Assembly: GCF_013294115.1 (NCBI RefSeq)
Contig: NZ_JABSNP010000003.1
Span: forward strand, 341,179-405,178
Source of the DNA: Hymenobacter caeli
Lineage (GTDB): Bacteria > Bacteroidota > Bacteroidia > Cytophagales > Hymenobacteraceae
Length of the DNA: 64,000 nucleotides
Reading direction: 5' to 3'
Part shown: positions 52,207 through 60,755 of the stretch, one piece after another
Layout: each line of letters begins with the position of its first letter
Numbering within the stretch: the first letter of the stretch is position 1
The notes under the pieces: model-generated
Seen by the model: the letters and a program-made list of their open reading frames with translations, nothing else
The model's database searches: none
Told to the model about the DNA's origin: nothing
Translations under genes and position numbers: made by a program

Positions 52207-52214
52207 TATTTTTG
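52207..52214 (+). promoter_or_regulatory. Candidate -7 element of the bestrophin gene
   Basis: TATTTTTG matches TAnnTTTG exactly, 22 bp before the ATG. Confidence 0.4.
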
Positions 52215-52236
52215 GGAATTAATTCATTATTCCTTC

Positions 52237-53199
52237 ATGTACATCCGTTCCAACCTTCGGCCGGCGCTTATCTGGCGCATGTCGCGCCGCAGCCTCATCG
52301 TTTTCACCATTTACAACACGCTGGTCTGCCTGCTCTACGGGCCCCTCGACGTGCACGTGCTCGACATTCCGTGGCAGCCGGTGGCCACACTGGGCACGGC
52401 GGTGGCGTTCTACATCGGCTTCAAAAGCAACGGCTCCTACGACCGGTTCTGGGAGGGCCGCCAGCTGTGGGGCAGCATCGTGAACGTGAGCCGCACCTGG
52501 GCCATCCGGGTGTTCGATTTCGTGCAGCCCGAACCCGGCCAGGGGGCCCACTTGCCCGACCCCCAGGAGCCGCACCGCCGCCTCGTGTACCGCCAGGTGG
52601 CTTGGTGCAACGCCCTGCGCCTGCACCTGCGCCGCCAAATCGCTGAGCGCTGGGACGCCGAAGTGGCCCCCTTCCTGCTCGACCCCGCCGAGTCGGCCGC
52701 CGCCAAGGGCATGAGCAACCCGCCCACGCACCTGCTGCGCCACCAGAGCGAGGAGCTGCGGGCCCTCTACGAAGGCGGCCTGCTCAGCGAGTTCCGCCAC
52801 GTGGCCCTGATGGAAACGATTCAGGACATGTTCAACGCCCAGGGCGGCTGCGAGCGGATCAAAAACACGCCGTTTCCGCGCCAGTACGCCTACTTCAGCT
52901 TCGTGTTCGTGTGGGTGTTTGCCGCCCTGCTGCCGCTGGGCCTGGTCGAGGAGTTCGACCACCGCGTGGCCCTGGGCCAGTACCACGTCTGGCTGATGGT
53001 GCCCTTCGCGGTGCTGGTGTCGTGGGTGTTCAACATCATCGAGCTGATGGGCCACGCCACCGAAAACCCCTTCGACAACCAAATCCACGACGTGCCGATG
53101 ACCACCATTTGCCGCAGCATCGAAATCGACCTGCGCGAGCTGCTGGGCGAAACCGCGCTGCCGCCCAAAATCGAGCCCGTGGACGACGTGCTGTACTAG
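52237..53199 (+). CDS. Bestrophin-family channel protein
   Basis: This 320-residue membrane protein follows the bestrophin/RFP-TM pattern. The first helix pair lies near residues 20-65, with VAFYIGFKSNGSYDRFWEGR (the conserved region after TM2). RIKNTPFPRQYAYFSFVFVW and MVPFAVLVSWVFNIIELMGH follow, then the signature ENPFDNQIHDVPMT. Bacterial members form pentameric ion channels, some cation-selective. It stands alone on the plus strand. Confidence 0.95.
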   Translation: MYIRSNLRPALIWRMSRRSLIVFTIYNTLVCLLYGPLDVHVLDIPWQPVATLGTAVAFYIGFKSNGSYDRFWEGRQLWGSIVNVSRTWAIRVFDFVQPEPGQGAHLPDPQEPHRRLVYRQVAWCNALRLHLRRQIAERWDAEVAPFLLDPAESAAAKGMSNPPTHLLRHQSEELRALYEGGLLSEFRHVALMETIQDMFNAQGGCERIKNTPFPRQYAYFSFVFVWVFAALLPLGLVEEFDHRVALGQYHVWLMVPFAVLVSWVFNIIELMGHATENPFDNQIHDVPMTTICRSIEIDLRELLGETALPPKIEPVDDVLY

Positions 53200-53464
53200 C
53201 GCGGTTGCCGCGCCGGGGCCCGGGGCCAAGGTCGACGGAATGACCCGCCATTTTCCGGCCGTTCGGCGGCGCCCGGCGGCTGGCTTTGGAAACCGGCCCC
53301 AAACATTTACGCGGGGTTGGGGTATACAGGGTCCTTACCTCTCGTAAAACCCGGGTGGCTCCGCGCCGTTCCCCCATGATGCCGCCCGAGCGGGGCCAGG
53401 GCGGGGTTTGGTGACGCTCCACCACGGCAATCTATAGGGACGAAGCCTCCCTGTTCCTGCCCTG

Positions 53465-53689
53465 ATGCATCCCTCTTTTTCGCTCCTGGCCACCGAGCCG
53501 GGCCGCCAACGCCTCGTGGGCTTCGCCCTGCGTTTCGCCCACGGCACCCCGCTGGCCCCCGACCTGTACGAACGGCAGCTGCTGGCCGCCTTCGTGCGCG
53601 GCAGCTTCTCCCTCGACTATTTAGAAGACCGGCTGGCCACCCGGCCGGCTCCCGCTGCCCAACAGGCTATTGTTGACGGCAGTGTTTGA
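53465..53689 (+). CDS. Small hypothetical protein upstream of a histidine kinase (74 aa)
   Basis: This 74-residue frame begins MHPSFSLLATEPGRQRLVGF and is mostly helical, with no signal peptide. Its end overlaps the kinase gene start by 20 bp, so the two are likely translated in tandem. Good codon use and the overlap support a real gene. I do not recognise a domain. Confidence 0.6.
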   Translation: MHPSFSLLATEPGRQRLVGFALRFAHGTPLAPDLYERQLLAAFVRGSFSLDYLEDRLATRPAPAAQQAIVDGSV

Positions 53690-54767
53690 GGCCGCTCCGT
53701 TCTTCGCCAACGTGGCGGCCGCCAGTCCCCACGTGCAGTTCGTGTACGACCTGGCGGCCGGCCGCGTGGTGTTCGTCAACGCGGCCTACGAGCGGGTGCT
53801 GGGCGGCCGCCCCGACCAAGTGAACGACGAGCTGCCCGGCCTGCTCCAGCGGATTCATCCCGACGACCGGGCGTACCTGGCGCACTACTGGCGGCTGTGG
53901 CAGCGGGGCCGCGCCCGGGACGAGGTAGAAATTCGTTTGCAAATGGCCGGCGAGCCGGACCAGTGGTTTTGCCTCACCCCGTACTACGAGGCCACGGCCG
54001 GCGGCGGGGCGCTGCTCGGGGGCACGCTGCGCGACACCAGCGTGCTCAAGCGCTACCAGGAAAACGCCGACCGGTTCAACAGCCGCAAAAACGCCACGCT
54101 CGAAATCCTGTCGCACGATTTGAGCGGGGCCTTCATCATGGTGCAGCAAATAGTGCAGTACCTGGGCGAGGAGGTGCCGGTGCCGGCCGGTAGCCGGGTG
54201 CCGGAAATGCTGCGGGTGCTGGAAGAAACCAGCCGCGAAAGCGTGAAGTTGATCCGCGACTTCGTGAGCCTGGAGTTCCTGGCGGCGGCCGGCACCGACC
54301 TGAAACGGAGCCGGGTGGACGCGGGGGCCGTGCTGCGCGAGCCGCTGGACCAGCTGCAGCGGGCGCAGGCGCTGCTGGGCCACCGGGTGGAGTACGCGCT
54401 GCCCGCCGCGCCGGTGTACGCCGCCCTGGACGTGAACAAGTTCACCCAGGTGCTCATCAACCTGGTGGCCAACGCCGTCAAGTTCACGCCCGACGGGGGT
54501 ACGGTGTGGGTGAGCGTCGACGCCGGGCCCGACGGGGTGCGCGTGCAAGTGCGGGACGAGGGCATCGGCATTCCGGCCGACTTGCAGCCCCACTTGTTCG
54601 AGCGCTTCACCAAAGCCCGGCGGCCGGGCCTGCGCGGGGAGCCGTCCACGGGGCTGGGCCTGGCCTTGTGCAAAACGATTGTCGAGTGGCACGGCGGCAC
54701 GCTGTCCTTCACCAGCGCCGAGGGGCAGGGCAGCACGTTCACCGCGACGGTGCCGCAAGTGCGGTAG
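53670..54767 (+). CDS. PAS-domain sensor histidine kinase
   Basis: This soluble kinase is about 365 residues. A PAS domain (about 15-130) contains FVYDLAAGRVVFVNAAYERV and RIHPDDRAYLAHYW. The H-box is EILSHDLSGAFIMV (H149). The ATPase domain has the N-box LINLVANAVKFTPDGG, G1 DEGIGIP, the F-box LFERFTK and G2 STGLGLALCKTIVEWHGG. There is no membrane segment and no receiver, and no response-regulator gene is adjacent. There is no ATG; the start is TTG 53670 or possibly GTG 53682. Confidence 0.9.
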   Translation: MLTAVFEAAPFFANVAAASPHVQFVYDLAAGRVVFVNAAYERVLGGRPDQVNDELPGLLQRIHPDDRAYLAHYWRLWQRGRARDEVEIRLQMAGEPDQWFCLTPYYEATAGGGALLGGTLRDTSVLKRYQENADRFNSRKNATLEILSHDLSGAFIMVQQIVQYLGEEVPVPAGSRVPEMLRVLEETSRESVKLIRDFVSLEFLAAAGTDLKRSRVDAGAVLREPLDQLQRAQALLGHRVEYALPAAPVYAALDVNKFTQVLINLVANAVKFTPDGGTVWVSVDAGPDGVRVQVRDEGIGIPADLQPHLFERFTKARRPGLRGEPSTGLGLALCKTIVEWHGGTLSFTSAEGQGSTFTATVPQVR

Positions 54768-54856
54768 CGCCGGCGCGGCTGGCCCCGGGGGTGCGGGGCG
54801 CGGCCAAACCCCGGCGGCCCGCACCCCCGGGGCCCGGCCGGCCGTACATTGGCCCC

Positions 54857-57067
54857 ATGCCCCGTCCGCGCTTTCCCACCCGCCTGCAATACTTTTTCTT
54901 CGGGGCCGACTTTTCGAGTGGGCTGCGCACGGCCGTGGCCATCCTGCTGCCGGCGGCGCTGGGGGCCCAGTTCGGGCAGTTCGACCTGGGCCTGACCATG
55001 GCCACCGGGGCGGTGTGCGTGAGCGTGCCCGATACGCCGGGCCCCGCCAGCCACCGCCGCAACGGCCAGCTCGCGGCCCTGGCGCTGGTGTTCGCGGTGG
55101 CCTTGCTCACGGGCTACGCGGCCCCGGTGCGCTGGCTGCTGGGCCTGGAGGTGGTGGCCCTGAGCTTCGGGCTGAGCATGCTGCTCGTGTGGGGGGCCCG
55201 GGCCGGGGCCGTGGGCACGGCCGGCTTGCTGGCCCTGGTGCTCACGCTGGCCCACCCGGCGGCGCGGCCGGCGCTGGTGCTGCCCCACGCGCTGGCCCTG
55301 GCCGCGGGGGCCGCCTGGTACGGGCTGCTGGCGCTGGTGCTGAACTGGGTGGGGCCCTACCGGGCGGCCCAGCAGGCGCTGGGCGAGAGCATCCACGCGC
55401 TGGCCGGCTTCCTCAACGCCAAGGCCGATTTCTACCGCACCCGCACCAACCTGGCCGACGACTACCGCCGCCTGGTGGCCCGCCAGGTGGCCGTGAGCGA
55501 CACCCAGGAGGCCGTGCGGGCCGTGCTCTTCCGCAGCCGCCAGGTGGTGAACGAGTCCACGAGCACCGGCCGCCGCCTCGTGCTCACCTTCGTGGACCTG
55601 GTGGACTTGTACGAGCGGGCCACGGCCGTATTCCTGGACTACGAAGCCCTGCGGCGCGACTTCGGCGGGAGCGGGGTGATGGACGAAATTGCCCAGCTGC
55701 TGCGACGCCAGGCCGCCGCCCTCGACCGCCTGGGGGCCGCCGTGCAGGCCAACCGCGCGCTGGCCGGGCCCCCGCCCGATTTCCTGCCCGCCCTCGACGC
55801 CATCAAGGCCCACCTCGACGCGCTGGGGGCTCGGGCGGGCGGGCCCAGCGTGTGGCCCCTGAAGAAAACGCTCGTCACCCTGCGCGACCTCAGCCGCCGC
55901 CTCACCGACATGGGGCGCTACTTCGACGCCCGCCTCGGGCCCGGGGCGGCCCCCGCCGTGCCCGAGCGCGCCGCCCAGCACGGGCAGTTCGTGGCCAGCC
56001 AGGCCTGGGAGCCGCGGGCGTACTTCCAGAACTTCACCCTGCAGTCGTCGGTGTTCCGGCACTCGCTGCGGGTACTGGTGGCCAGCGGGTTGGCGTTTGG
56101 CGTGTCGGAGCTGCTCTGGCACGGGGCCCACAGCTACTGGATTCTGCTCACGGCCACGGTGCTGCTCAAGCCCGGCTTCAGCCTCACGCGGCAGCGCAAC
56201 GAGCAGCGGGTGCTGGGCACACTGGGCGGCGGCCTGCTGGGCCTGGCCGTGCTGGCCGCCATCGGCAGCAACGACGCGCGCTTTGCCGTGCTGGTGGTGT
56301 TTGCCGTCGTGGCCTACTCGTTTCAGCGGCTGAGCTACGTGGTGTTCGTGGTCTTCCTCACGGCCTACCTCATCATCATGTACGGGCTGCTGAAGTTCGA
56401 GTACCTGAACGTGCTGCAAGAGCGGGTCATCGACACGGTTATCGGCAGCGCCATTGCCTTTGGCACCGGCTACTTCCTGTTTCCGCGCTGGGAAGCCACC
56501 GACCTGCCCGGCCTGATGGCCAAGGTGTTGCGGGCCAACCTGGCCTACCTGCACCAGGTGACGGCCCGCCTGGCCGCCCCCGCCGGCCCCGACCGCACGC
56601 CCTACCGCCTGGCCCGCAAAAACGCCTACGTGGCCGCCGCCAACCTCGCCGCCGCCTTCCAGCGGATGCTCTCCGAGCCCAAGCGCACCCACCGCCAGCC
56701 CACCGCCGTGTTCGAGTTCGTGGTGCTGAACTACACCCTGGCCGCGGGCATCGCCGCCCTGGCCGCCGCCGACCCGGGCCCCGAATTCACGGCTGCCACC
56801 CGGCGGGCCCTGGTGAGTGCCCAGGCGGCCCTGGCGGCGGCCCTGCGCACCCTCGCCCCCGACGCCCCGCCCGAAGTGGCCGCCGACACCCCGCCCGCCG
56901 CCGCTGCCCCCGACGACCCCGCCTGGCGCGAGCAGCTGGCCTTCCTGCAAAAAGTGAGCGGCGACATCAGCAAGGCCGCCGCGGCCGCGGTGGCAGCCAT
57001 TGGGGCCCCGGAACCCCCCGCGGCTCCCGCCCCGGCGCGCGAATCATTGGGGACTGCCGGCGCGTAG
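54857..57067 (+). CDS. FUSC-family (YccS/aromatic-acid-exporter-like) membrane protein
   Basis: This protein is about 736 residues with two membrane blocks, roughly residues 20-180 and 400-540, separated by a cytoplasmic helical domain. The pattern fits YccS/FUSC proteins: FGADFSSGLRTAVAILLPAA at the start and HSYWILLTATVLLKPGFSLT followed by QRNEQRVLGTLGGGLLGLAV in the second block. The family is related to aromatic carboxylic acid efflux proteins; the substrate is unknown. The C-terminus is Ala/Pro-rich. ATG at 54857 follows the kinase gene by 89 bp. Confidence 0.92.
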   Translation: MPRPRFPTRLQYFFFGADFSSGLRTAVAILLPAALGAQFGQFDLGLTMATGAVCVSVPDTPGPASHRRNGQLAALALVFAVALLTGYAAPVRWLLGLEVVALSFGLSMLLVWGARAGAVGTAGLLALVLTLAHPAARPALVLPHALALAAGAAWYGLLALVLNWVGPYRAAQQALGESIHALAGFLNAKADFYRTRTNLADDYRRLVARQVAVSDTQEAVRAVLFRSRQVVNESTSTGRRLVLTFVDLVDLYERATAVFLDYEALRRDFGGSGVMDEIAQLLRRQAAALDRLGAAVQANRALAGPPPDFLPALDAIKAHLDALGARAGGPSVWPLKKTLVTLRDLSRRLTDMGRYFDARLGPGAAPAVPERAAQHGQFVASQAWEPRAYFQNFTLQSSVFRHSLRVLVASGLAFGVSELLWHGAHSYWILLTATVLLKPGFSLTRQRNEQRVLGTLGGGLLGLAVLAAIGSNDARFAVLVVFAVVAYSFQRLSYVVFVVFLTAYLIIMYGLLKFEYLNVLQERVIDTVIGSAIAFGTGYFLFPRWEATDLPGLMAKVLRANLAYLHQVTARLAAPAGPDRTPYRLARKNAYVAAANLAAAFQRMLSEPKRTHRQPTAVFEFVVLNYTLAAGIAALAAADPGPEFTAATRRALVSAQAALAAALRTLAPDAPPEVAADTPPAAAAPDDPAWREQLAFLQKVSGDISKAAAAAVAAIGAPEPPAAPAPARESLGTAGA

Positions 57068-57095
57068 AAGCCGGGCACCCCGCCGCCGCTTGTTC

Positions 57096-57500
57096 ATGAA
57101 AAATCTTGCCTGGCTGCTGCTGGCCGGCCTCCCGCTGGCCGCCGCCGCCCAACCCCGCCCGCCTTATGTCCGTCCCGCTTGTGCTGGCCTGATGTTCGTT
57201 TCGACCGATAACAATTGCGCCCAGGCTGTTGAGCTGGCGAGGCGCGACGTGCGGGCCAATACGTTGTCTTTAGTGCTGGTCAGCGGAGAAGCGCCAGTGA
57301 TTTTCACCGCCGATTCCATATTGGAGAGGCAATTCAAGGTGCAATATTTTGAGGAAGGGTGTGTCGCCCCTGCTAAGTCATGCGTAGTGGCTTACAACCA
57401 CTTCGTCTTCGACCAGTTGCAGGCCACTTACGGCGATACGTGGCGGCGCAAAGTGCGCAGAGACGTGGTTGGTTTGAAGGAATGGATGCGAAAGCGCTAG
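57096..57500 (+). CDS. Hypothetical exported protein (134 aa)
   Basis: The protein starts at ATG 57096 with a signal peptide (KNLAWLLLAGLPLAAAAQ). The mature part is small with four cysteines (PACAGLMF, DNNCAQAV, EEGCVAPAKSC) that could form disulfides, and a basic C-terminus. Base composition is somewhat more AT-rich than that of its neighbours. I recognise no family. Confidence 0.6.
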   Translation: MKNLAWLLLAGLPLAAAAQPRPPYVRPACAGLMFVSTDNNCAQAVELARRDVRANTLSLVLVSGEAPVIFTADSILERQFKVQYFEEGCVAPAKSCVVAYNHFVFDQLQATYGDTWRRKVRRDVVGLKEWMRKR

Positions 57501-57630
57501 CGCATCGTTCCGAACATTTAGCAGCCGTAAACGCCCTGCCAACGCCTCAAAGCAGCGGGTATCTACGCTGACGCGCCGAGGCGCGGAGTGCTGCCTCGTT
57601 CAGAAACACTCGCCAAAATAATTGCCGTTT

Positions 57631-57993
57631 ATGATCCGGTTCACCCGTATTCACCACCTGCTGCTGGGCGTGCCGGTGGGGGCCCTGGCCGCGGCCCGCG
57701 CCTTCTACGGCGGGGTGCTGGGGCTGCCCGAGGCCCCGCGGCCGCACCCCGCGGCCACCATCTGGTACGTGGTGGGCGGCATCGAGCTGCACCTCCAGGA
57801 GGTGGCGGAGCCCGTGGGTCCGCGCTCGAAGCCGCACCCGGCTTTCGAAGTGGCCGACTTGGCCGGGGCCCGGCAGGAGCTGGCGGCGCGGGGCGTGGCC
57901 ATCGAGCCGGCCTCCGTCCTCCCCGATGGGCGGCAGCGCTTCTTCGTCCGCGACCCGTTCGGCAACCGGCTGGAGCTGTTGCAGCTGGCCTGA
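57631..57993 (+). CDS. VOC-family protein (glyoxalase/dioxygenase superfamily)
   Basis: This 120-residue protein has the paired beta-alpha-beta modules of vicinal-oxygen-chelate proteins: IHHLLLGVPVGALAAARAFY, YVVGGIELHLQE, then HPAFEVADLAGARQELAARG and FFVRDPFGNRLELLQL, which hold the usual His/Glu metal positions. The specific reaction cannot be told. ATG at 57631 was chosen. The NTF2-like gene follows after 74 bp. Confidence 0.9.
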   Translation: MIRFTRIHHLLLGVPVGALAAARAFYGGVLGLPEAPRPHPAATIWYVVGGIELHLQEVAEPVGPRSKPHPAFEVADLAGARQELAARGVAIEPASVLPDGRQRFFVRDPFGNRLELLQLA

Positions 57994-58067
57994 TCGGGCC
58001 CCAGCCCGCCCGGCCCCAACCCTTGCCGCCGGCCGCCGTTGTTACCACCTACCTTTTTCCCATTTGC

Positions 58068-58424
58068 ATGGAGCCGCACGCCCTGATTCGCACCGCCTAC
58101 GCCGGTTTCAACGCCCGCGACATTCCCGCCGTTCTGGCTACTTTTCACCCGCGGGTGCGTTGGGCCAAGGCGTGGGAGGGCGACTACGCCACGGGCCACA
58201 ACGAAGTGCGGGCCTACTGGCTGCGGCAGTGGCTGGAGCTGAGCCCGCGGGTGGAGCCCACCGGCATCCGGGAGCTTGCCGATGGCCGGCTCGAAGTAGC
58301 CGTGCACCAGGTCGTGCACGACATGCAGGGGCAGCTGCTGTTCGATGGCCCGGTACTGCACCTCTACACCCTGCAAGACGGATTGCTCAAGCAGATGGAC
58401 ATCGGGCAGGTATTGCCGGCCTAA
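58068..58424 (+). CDS. NTF2-like/SnoaL-type protein
   Basis: This 118-residue protein has the NTF2/SnoaL-like cone fold pattern: IRTAYAGFNARDIPAVLATF, then HPRVRWAKAWEGDYATGHNE, with closing strands VAVHQVVHDMQGQLLFDGPV and LHLYTLQDGLLKQMDIG. Members are small isomerases, cyclases or binding proteins. A TACCTTTT box lies ten bases before the start. Confidence 0.88.
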   Translation: MEPHALIRTAYAGFNARDIPAVLATFHPRVRWAKAWEGDYATGHNEVRAYWLRQWLELSPRVEPTGIRELADGRLEVAVHQVVHDMQGQLLFDGPVLHLYTLQDGLLKQMDIGQVLPA

Positions 58425-58558
58425 AAATGACGGTAATGTGCTGTCGAGCAAGGGTTGAGCATTTCGGCGTGTTCTCTGCGCTGCTGGCTGCCCGGGCCCG
58501 GGCGGGGGCCCGGGCGGGCGCACCGGGCGTGGCGGCGGCGCGTTTAAGGGGGCGGGGC

Positions 58559-59875
58559 CTACGGCCTGGGGGCCGCCTTTCCCAGCTCGCCCAGCCGCCG
58601 GCCCTGCTGCCTGCCTTGCAAAGGGTTTTTGGCGAAACCGACCATTTGCGAGGCGTAAATGCCCGTGTGGCCCGAAAACAGGTAGGCCATCACGCAGCTC
58701 AGGCCCAGGTACACGCCGGCGCGGGCCCCGAACAGCTCCAGGCCCATCAGCAGGCAGGCCAGGGGCGTGTTGGCCGCCCCCGCAAACACGCCCACGAAGC
58801 CCATGGCCGCCAGCAGCGCCACCGGCAGCGGGAGCACCCCGGCCAGCGCCGAGCCCAGCGCCGCCCCGATGAAAAACAGCGGCGTTACCTCCCCGCCCTT
58901 GAAGCCCGCGCCCAGCGTGAGGGCCGTCAGCACCAGCTTTAGGGCAAAATCCTGGGCCCCCAACGGGTGCTGAAACGCCTCCACAATGACCGGCACGCCG
59001 AGGCCGGCGTAGCGCATGGTGCCCAGGGCCCCCATGGCCGCGGCCACCAGCACGCCGCCCACCACCGGCCGCAGCGGCGGGTATTTTAGCCGGCTGAAAA
59101 CCCGGGAGATGCCGTGCGTGAGGGTGGCGAAAAACCGCGCCGCCAGCCCGAACAGGGCCCCCGCCAGCAGCGTGCAGCCCAGCCCGGTGGCCGTGAGCGG
59201 CAGGGCCCCCAGCGCCGGGTACGGCGTGTGGCCCACGCCCCAGGCGCGCGTCACGGCATCGGCCACCACGGCGGCCAGGAAGCTGGGTAAAATGGCGTCG
59301 TAGCGCACCGAGCCCAACAGAAATACCTCCAAGCCAAACACGGCCCCCGCCAGCGGCGTGCCGAACACGGCGGCAAACCCCGCGCTCATGCCTGCAATGA
59401 GCAGCAGTCGGCGCTCGCGCCGCGGCAGCCAGCGGGCCAGCTGGTCGGCCAGGGCCGCGCCCATTTGCACGGCCGTGCCCTCGCGCCCCGCCGAGCCGCC
59501 AAACAGGTGCGTGACGAGCGTGCCGCCCAGCACCAGCGGCACCAGCCGCAGCGGAATGGTTTCGCTTGGGGCGTGGATTTCGTCCAGCACCAAGTTGTTG
59601 CCCTTCACCACGCGGTTGCCGAAGCGGTGGTAGGCCAGCCCCACCAGCAGGCCGCCGGCTGGCAGCAGCGCCAAGGCCCAAGGGTGGGCTTCGCGCCAGC
59701 GCGTCACCCATTCCAACGAAACCAAAAAGCCGGCCGACGCCGTGCCCGCCAGGGCCCCCACCAGCGCCGCCAGCAGCAGCCAGCGCCCCAGAAACCAAGC
59801 CGTGGAAGTGGTGGAAAGGGCCCGCAGCCGGGCCGGCAGCGAGCGGTAGGGGGCGAAAAAAGGACGTTGGACCAC
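58559..59875 (-). CDS. CLC-family anion transporter, probable fluoride/proton antiporter (CLC-F type)
   Basis: This 438-residue membrane protein has the CLC fold. The gating glutamate is E132 in GSAGREGTAVQMGAAL, and FKGGEVTPLFFIGAALGSAL lies at about 325-344. The Cl-selective GSGIP motif is missing; KGNNLVLDEIH (about 91-101) stands in its place, and GREGT replaces GREGP. Both changes are, from recall, features of the fluoride-exporting CLC-F branch. A fluoride-riboswitch-like aptamer lies about 55 bp upstream on the same strand, which makes fluoride export the best call. The start is a GTG at 59875: no ATG occurs before the in-frame stop upstream. Confidence 0.9.
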   Translation of the reverse strand: MVQRPFFAPYRSLPARLRALSTTSTAWFLGRWLLLAALVGALAGTASAGFLVSLEWVTRWREAHPWALALLPAGGLLVGLAYHRFGNRVVKGNNLVLDEIHAPSETIPLRLVPLVLGGTLVTHLFGGSAGREGTAVQMGAALADQLARWLPRRERRLLLIAGMSAGFAAVFGTPLAGAVFGLEVFLLGSVRYDAILPSFLAAVVADAVTRAWGVGHTPYPALGALPLTATGLGCTLLAGALFGLAARFFATLTHGISRVFSRLKYPPLRPVVGGVLVAAAMGALGTMRYAGLGVPVIVEAFQHPLGAQDFALKLVLTALTLGAGFKGGEVTPLFFIGAALGSALAGVLPLPVALLAAMGFVGVFAGAANTPLACLLMGLELFGARAGVYLGLSCVMAYLFSGHTGIYASQMVGFAKNPLQGRQQGRRLGELGKAAPRP

Positions 59876-59929
59876 GAAAGCAAACGCTACGATGAACTAC
59901 CCGGAGCGGCCCCAGCGGCCGGCCGTTTT

Positions 59930-59988
59930 GTAGGAATCATCAGCGCAGCGCACAAAGCGCCGGCGGTTCGCGGTGGAAATCCATCACC
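59930..59988 (-). promoter_or_regulatory. Fluoride (crcB-type) riboswitch aptamer
   Basis: On the minus strand the RNA runs from GGUGAUGGAUUUCCACC through CGAACCGCC to GCUGAUGAUUCCUAC. This is the fluoride aptamer pattern: a GGNG-AUGG...CNCC hairpin, an AACNGCC strand, a second hairpin, then CUGAUGA...CCUAC. The second hairpin is GGCGC/GCGCU around UUUGU, and GGA in the first loop can pair with UCC near the 3' end as the pseudoknot. It is 5' of the CLC gene, where fluoride should relieve repression. The expression platform is not obvious. Confidence 0.82.
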
Positions 59989-60130
59989 GTTGCCGGGCGA
60001 AGATACGGACCCGGGGCGACGAAGTTGCCCGGCCCGGCCCGGCGGCTCTCCGTCCTCCGGTAAGCCAGCGCCGTTTTGAAGTTGGTGCACGCTACCCGTT
60101 GCCGGCGCATCGACCAACTCCGAAATGGCG

Positions 60131-60316
60131 CTAGTCTTTCTTCTTGCGGCCCCCGCCGCCGGGCTTCTTGCCGCCGCCGTTCTGCTTGTTCACGGTGGCC
60201 CAGGCGCGGGCCTCCGCTTCGGCGTCGGGCACGCCCTGCTTTTCGTAGCCTTCCTCGATGTGCTCGGCTTGACGCTTCTGCTTGTCGGTGTACTTCGACT
60301 TATCTCCCTGGGGCAC
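60131..60316 (-). CDS. Small conserved basic protein (61 aa), 'plasmid stabilization'-type annotation
   Basis: This 61-residue Lys/Gly-rich protein begins MPQGDKSKYTDKQKRQAEHI, followed by EEGYEKQGVPDAEAEARAWA and TVNKQNGGGKK. It matches a widespread small family that is often labelled plasmid stabilization protein without evidence. The regular Trp-Ala-Thr-Val-Asn-Lys element is the conserved core. The function is unknown; nucleic-acid binding is possible given the basic tail. Confidence 0.75.
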   Translation of the reverse strand: MPQGDKSKYTDKQKRQAEHIEEGYEKQGVPDAEAEARAWATVNKQNGGGKKPGGGGRKKKD

Positions 60317-60416
60317 GGCGGTAAACAGTTAAAGGTGAAATAAAACCCGGGGCCCGGCAGGAGGGCCCCCGGATTTTGCTACGCAGGGGCCCCGGTGGGG
60401 TTATGGCCGGGCATTC

Positions 60417-60424
60417 TACCTTCG
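60417..60424 (+). promoter_or_regulatory. Candidate degenerate -7 element (TACCTTCG)
   Basis: TACCTTCG lies 27 bp before the ATG at 60452, the same distance as at 36146. Confidence 0.3.
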
Positions 60425-60451
60425 TGGGCCCGCCGTTTCATTTGCTTCGCC

Positions 60452-60706
60452 ATGCGCCACGTTGCCGACATCCCGCACCCCGCCGTTAAAATCACGCTGC
60501 TGGCCTGGAACAGCAAGTTCCTGCTCAAGCTGGAGCAGGGCAACCTGGAGCAGACCTACAAAGTGGCCGAGCTGGACCTGCTGACCGGCACCGACGCCGA
60601 GGCCCGCGAGCTGCTCGACGACGAGTTCCTGGCCGCCGCCATCGGCCGCTTCCAGGCCATGCGGGCCGATTTGCAGGCCGCCTTCGACCGCCACGAGCTG
60701 CGCTAG
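60452..60706 (+). CDS. Hypothetical protein (84 aa)
   Basis: The frame starts at ATG 60452: a short beta strand region (VKITLLAWNSKFLLKLEQGN) and two helices (QTYKVAELDLLTGTDAEARE, FLAAAIGRFQAMRADLQAAF). It has no signal peptide and no recognised domain. It precedes an exported protein gene by 49 bp on the same strand. Confidence 0.65.
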   Translation: MRHVADIPHPAVKITLLAWNSKFLLKLEQGNLEQTYKVAELDLLTGTDAEARELLDDEFLAAAIGRFQAMRADLQAAFDRHELR

Positions 60707-60755
60707 GCGGCGCGGGGACTACCTTGCGGCCCATTCGTCTCTAACCTTTTCGCTT

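Noticed and set aside
54053..56950. A 965-codon open frame on the minus strand
   Set aside because: It is antisense to the histidine kinase and FUSC genes. Its translation is low-complexity (His, Gly, Arg, Gln-rich) with no domain, as expected for the opposite strand of GC-rich genes.
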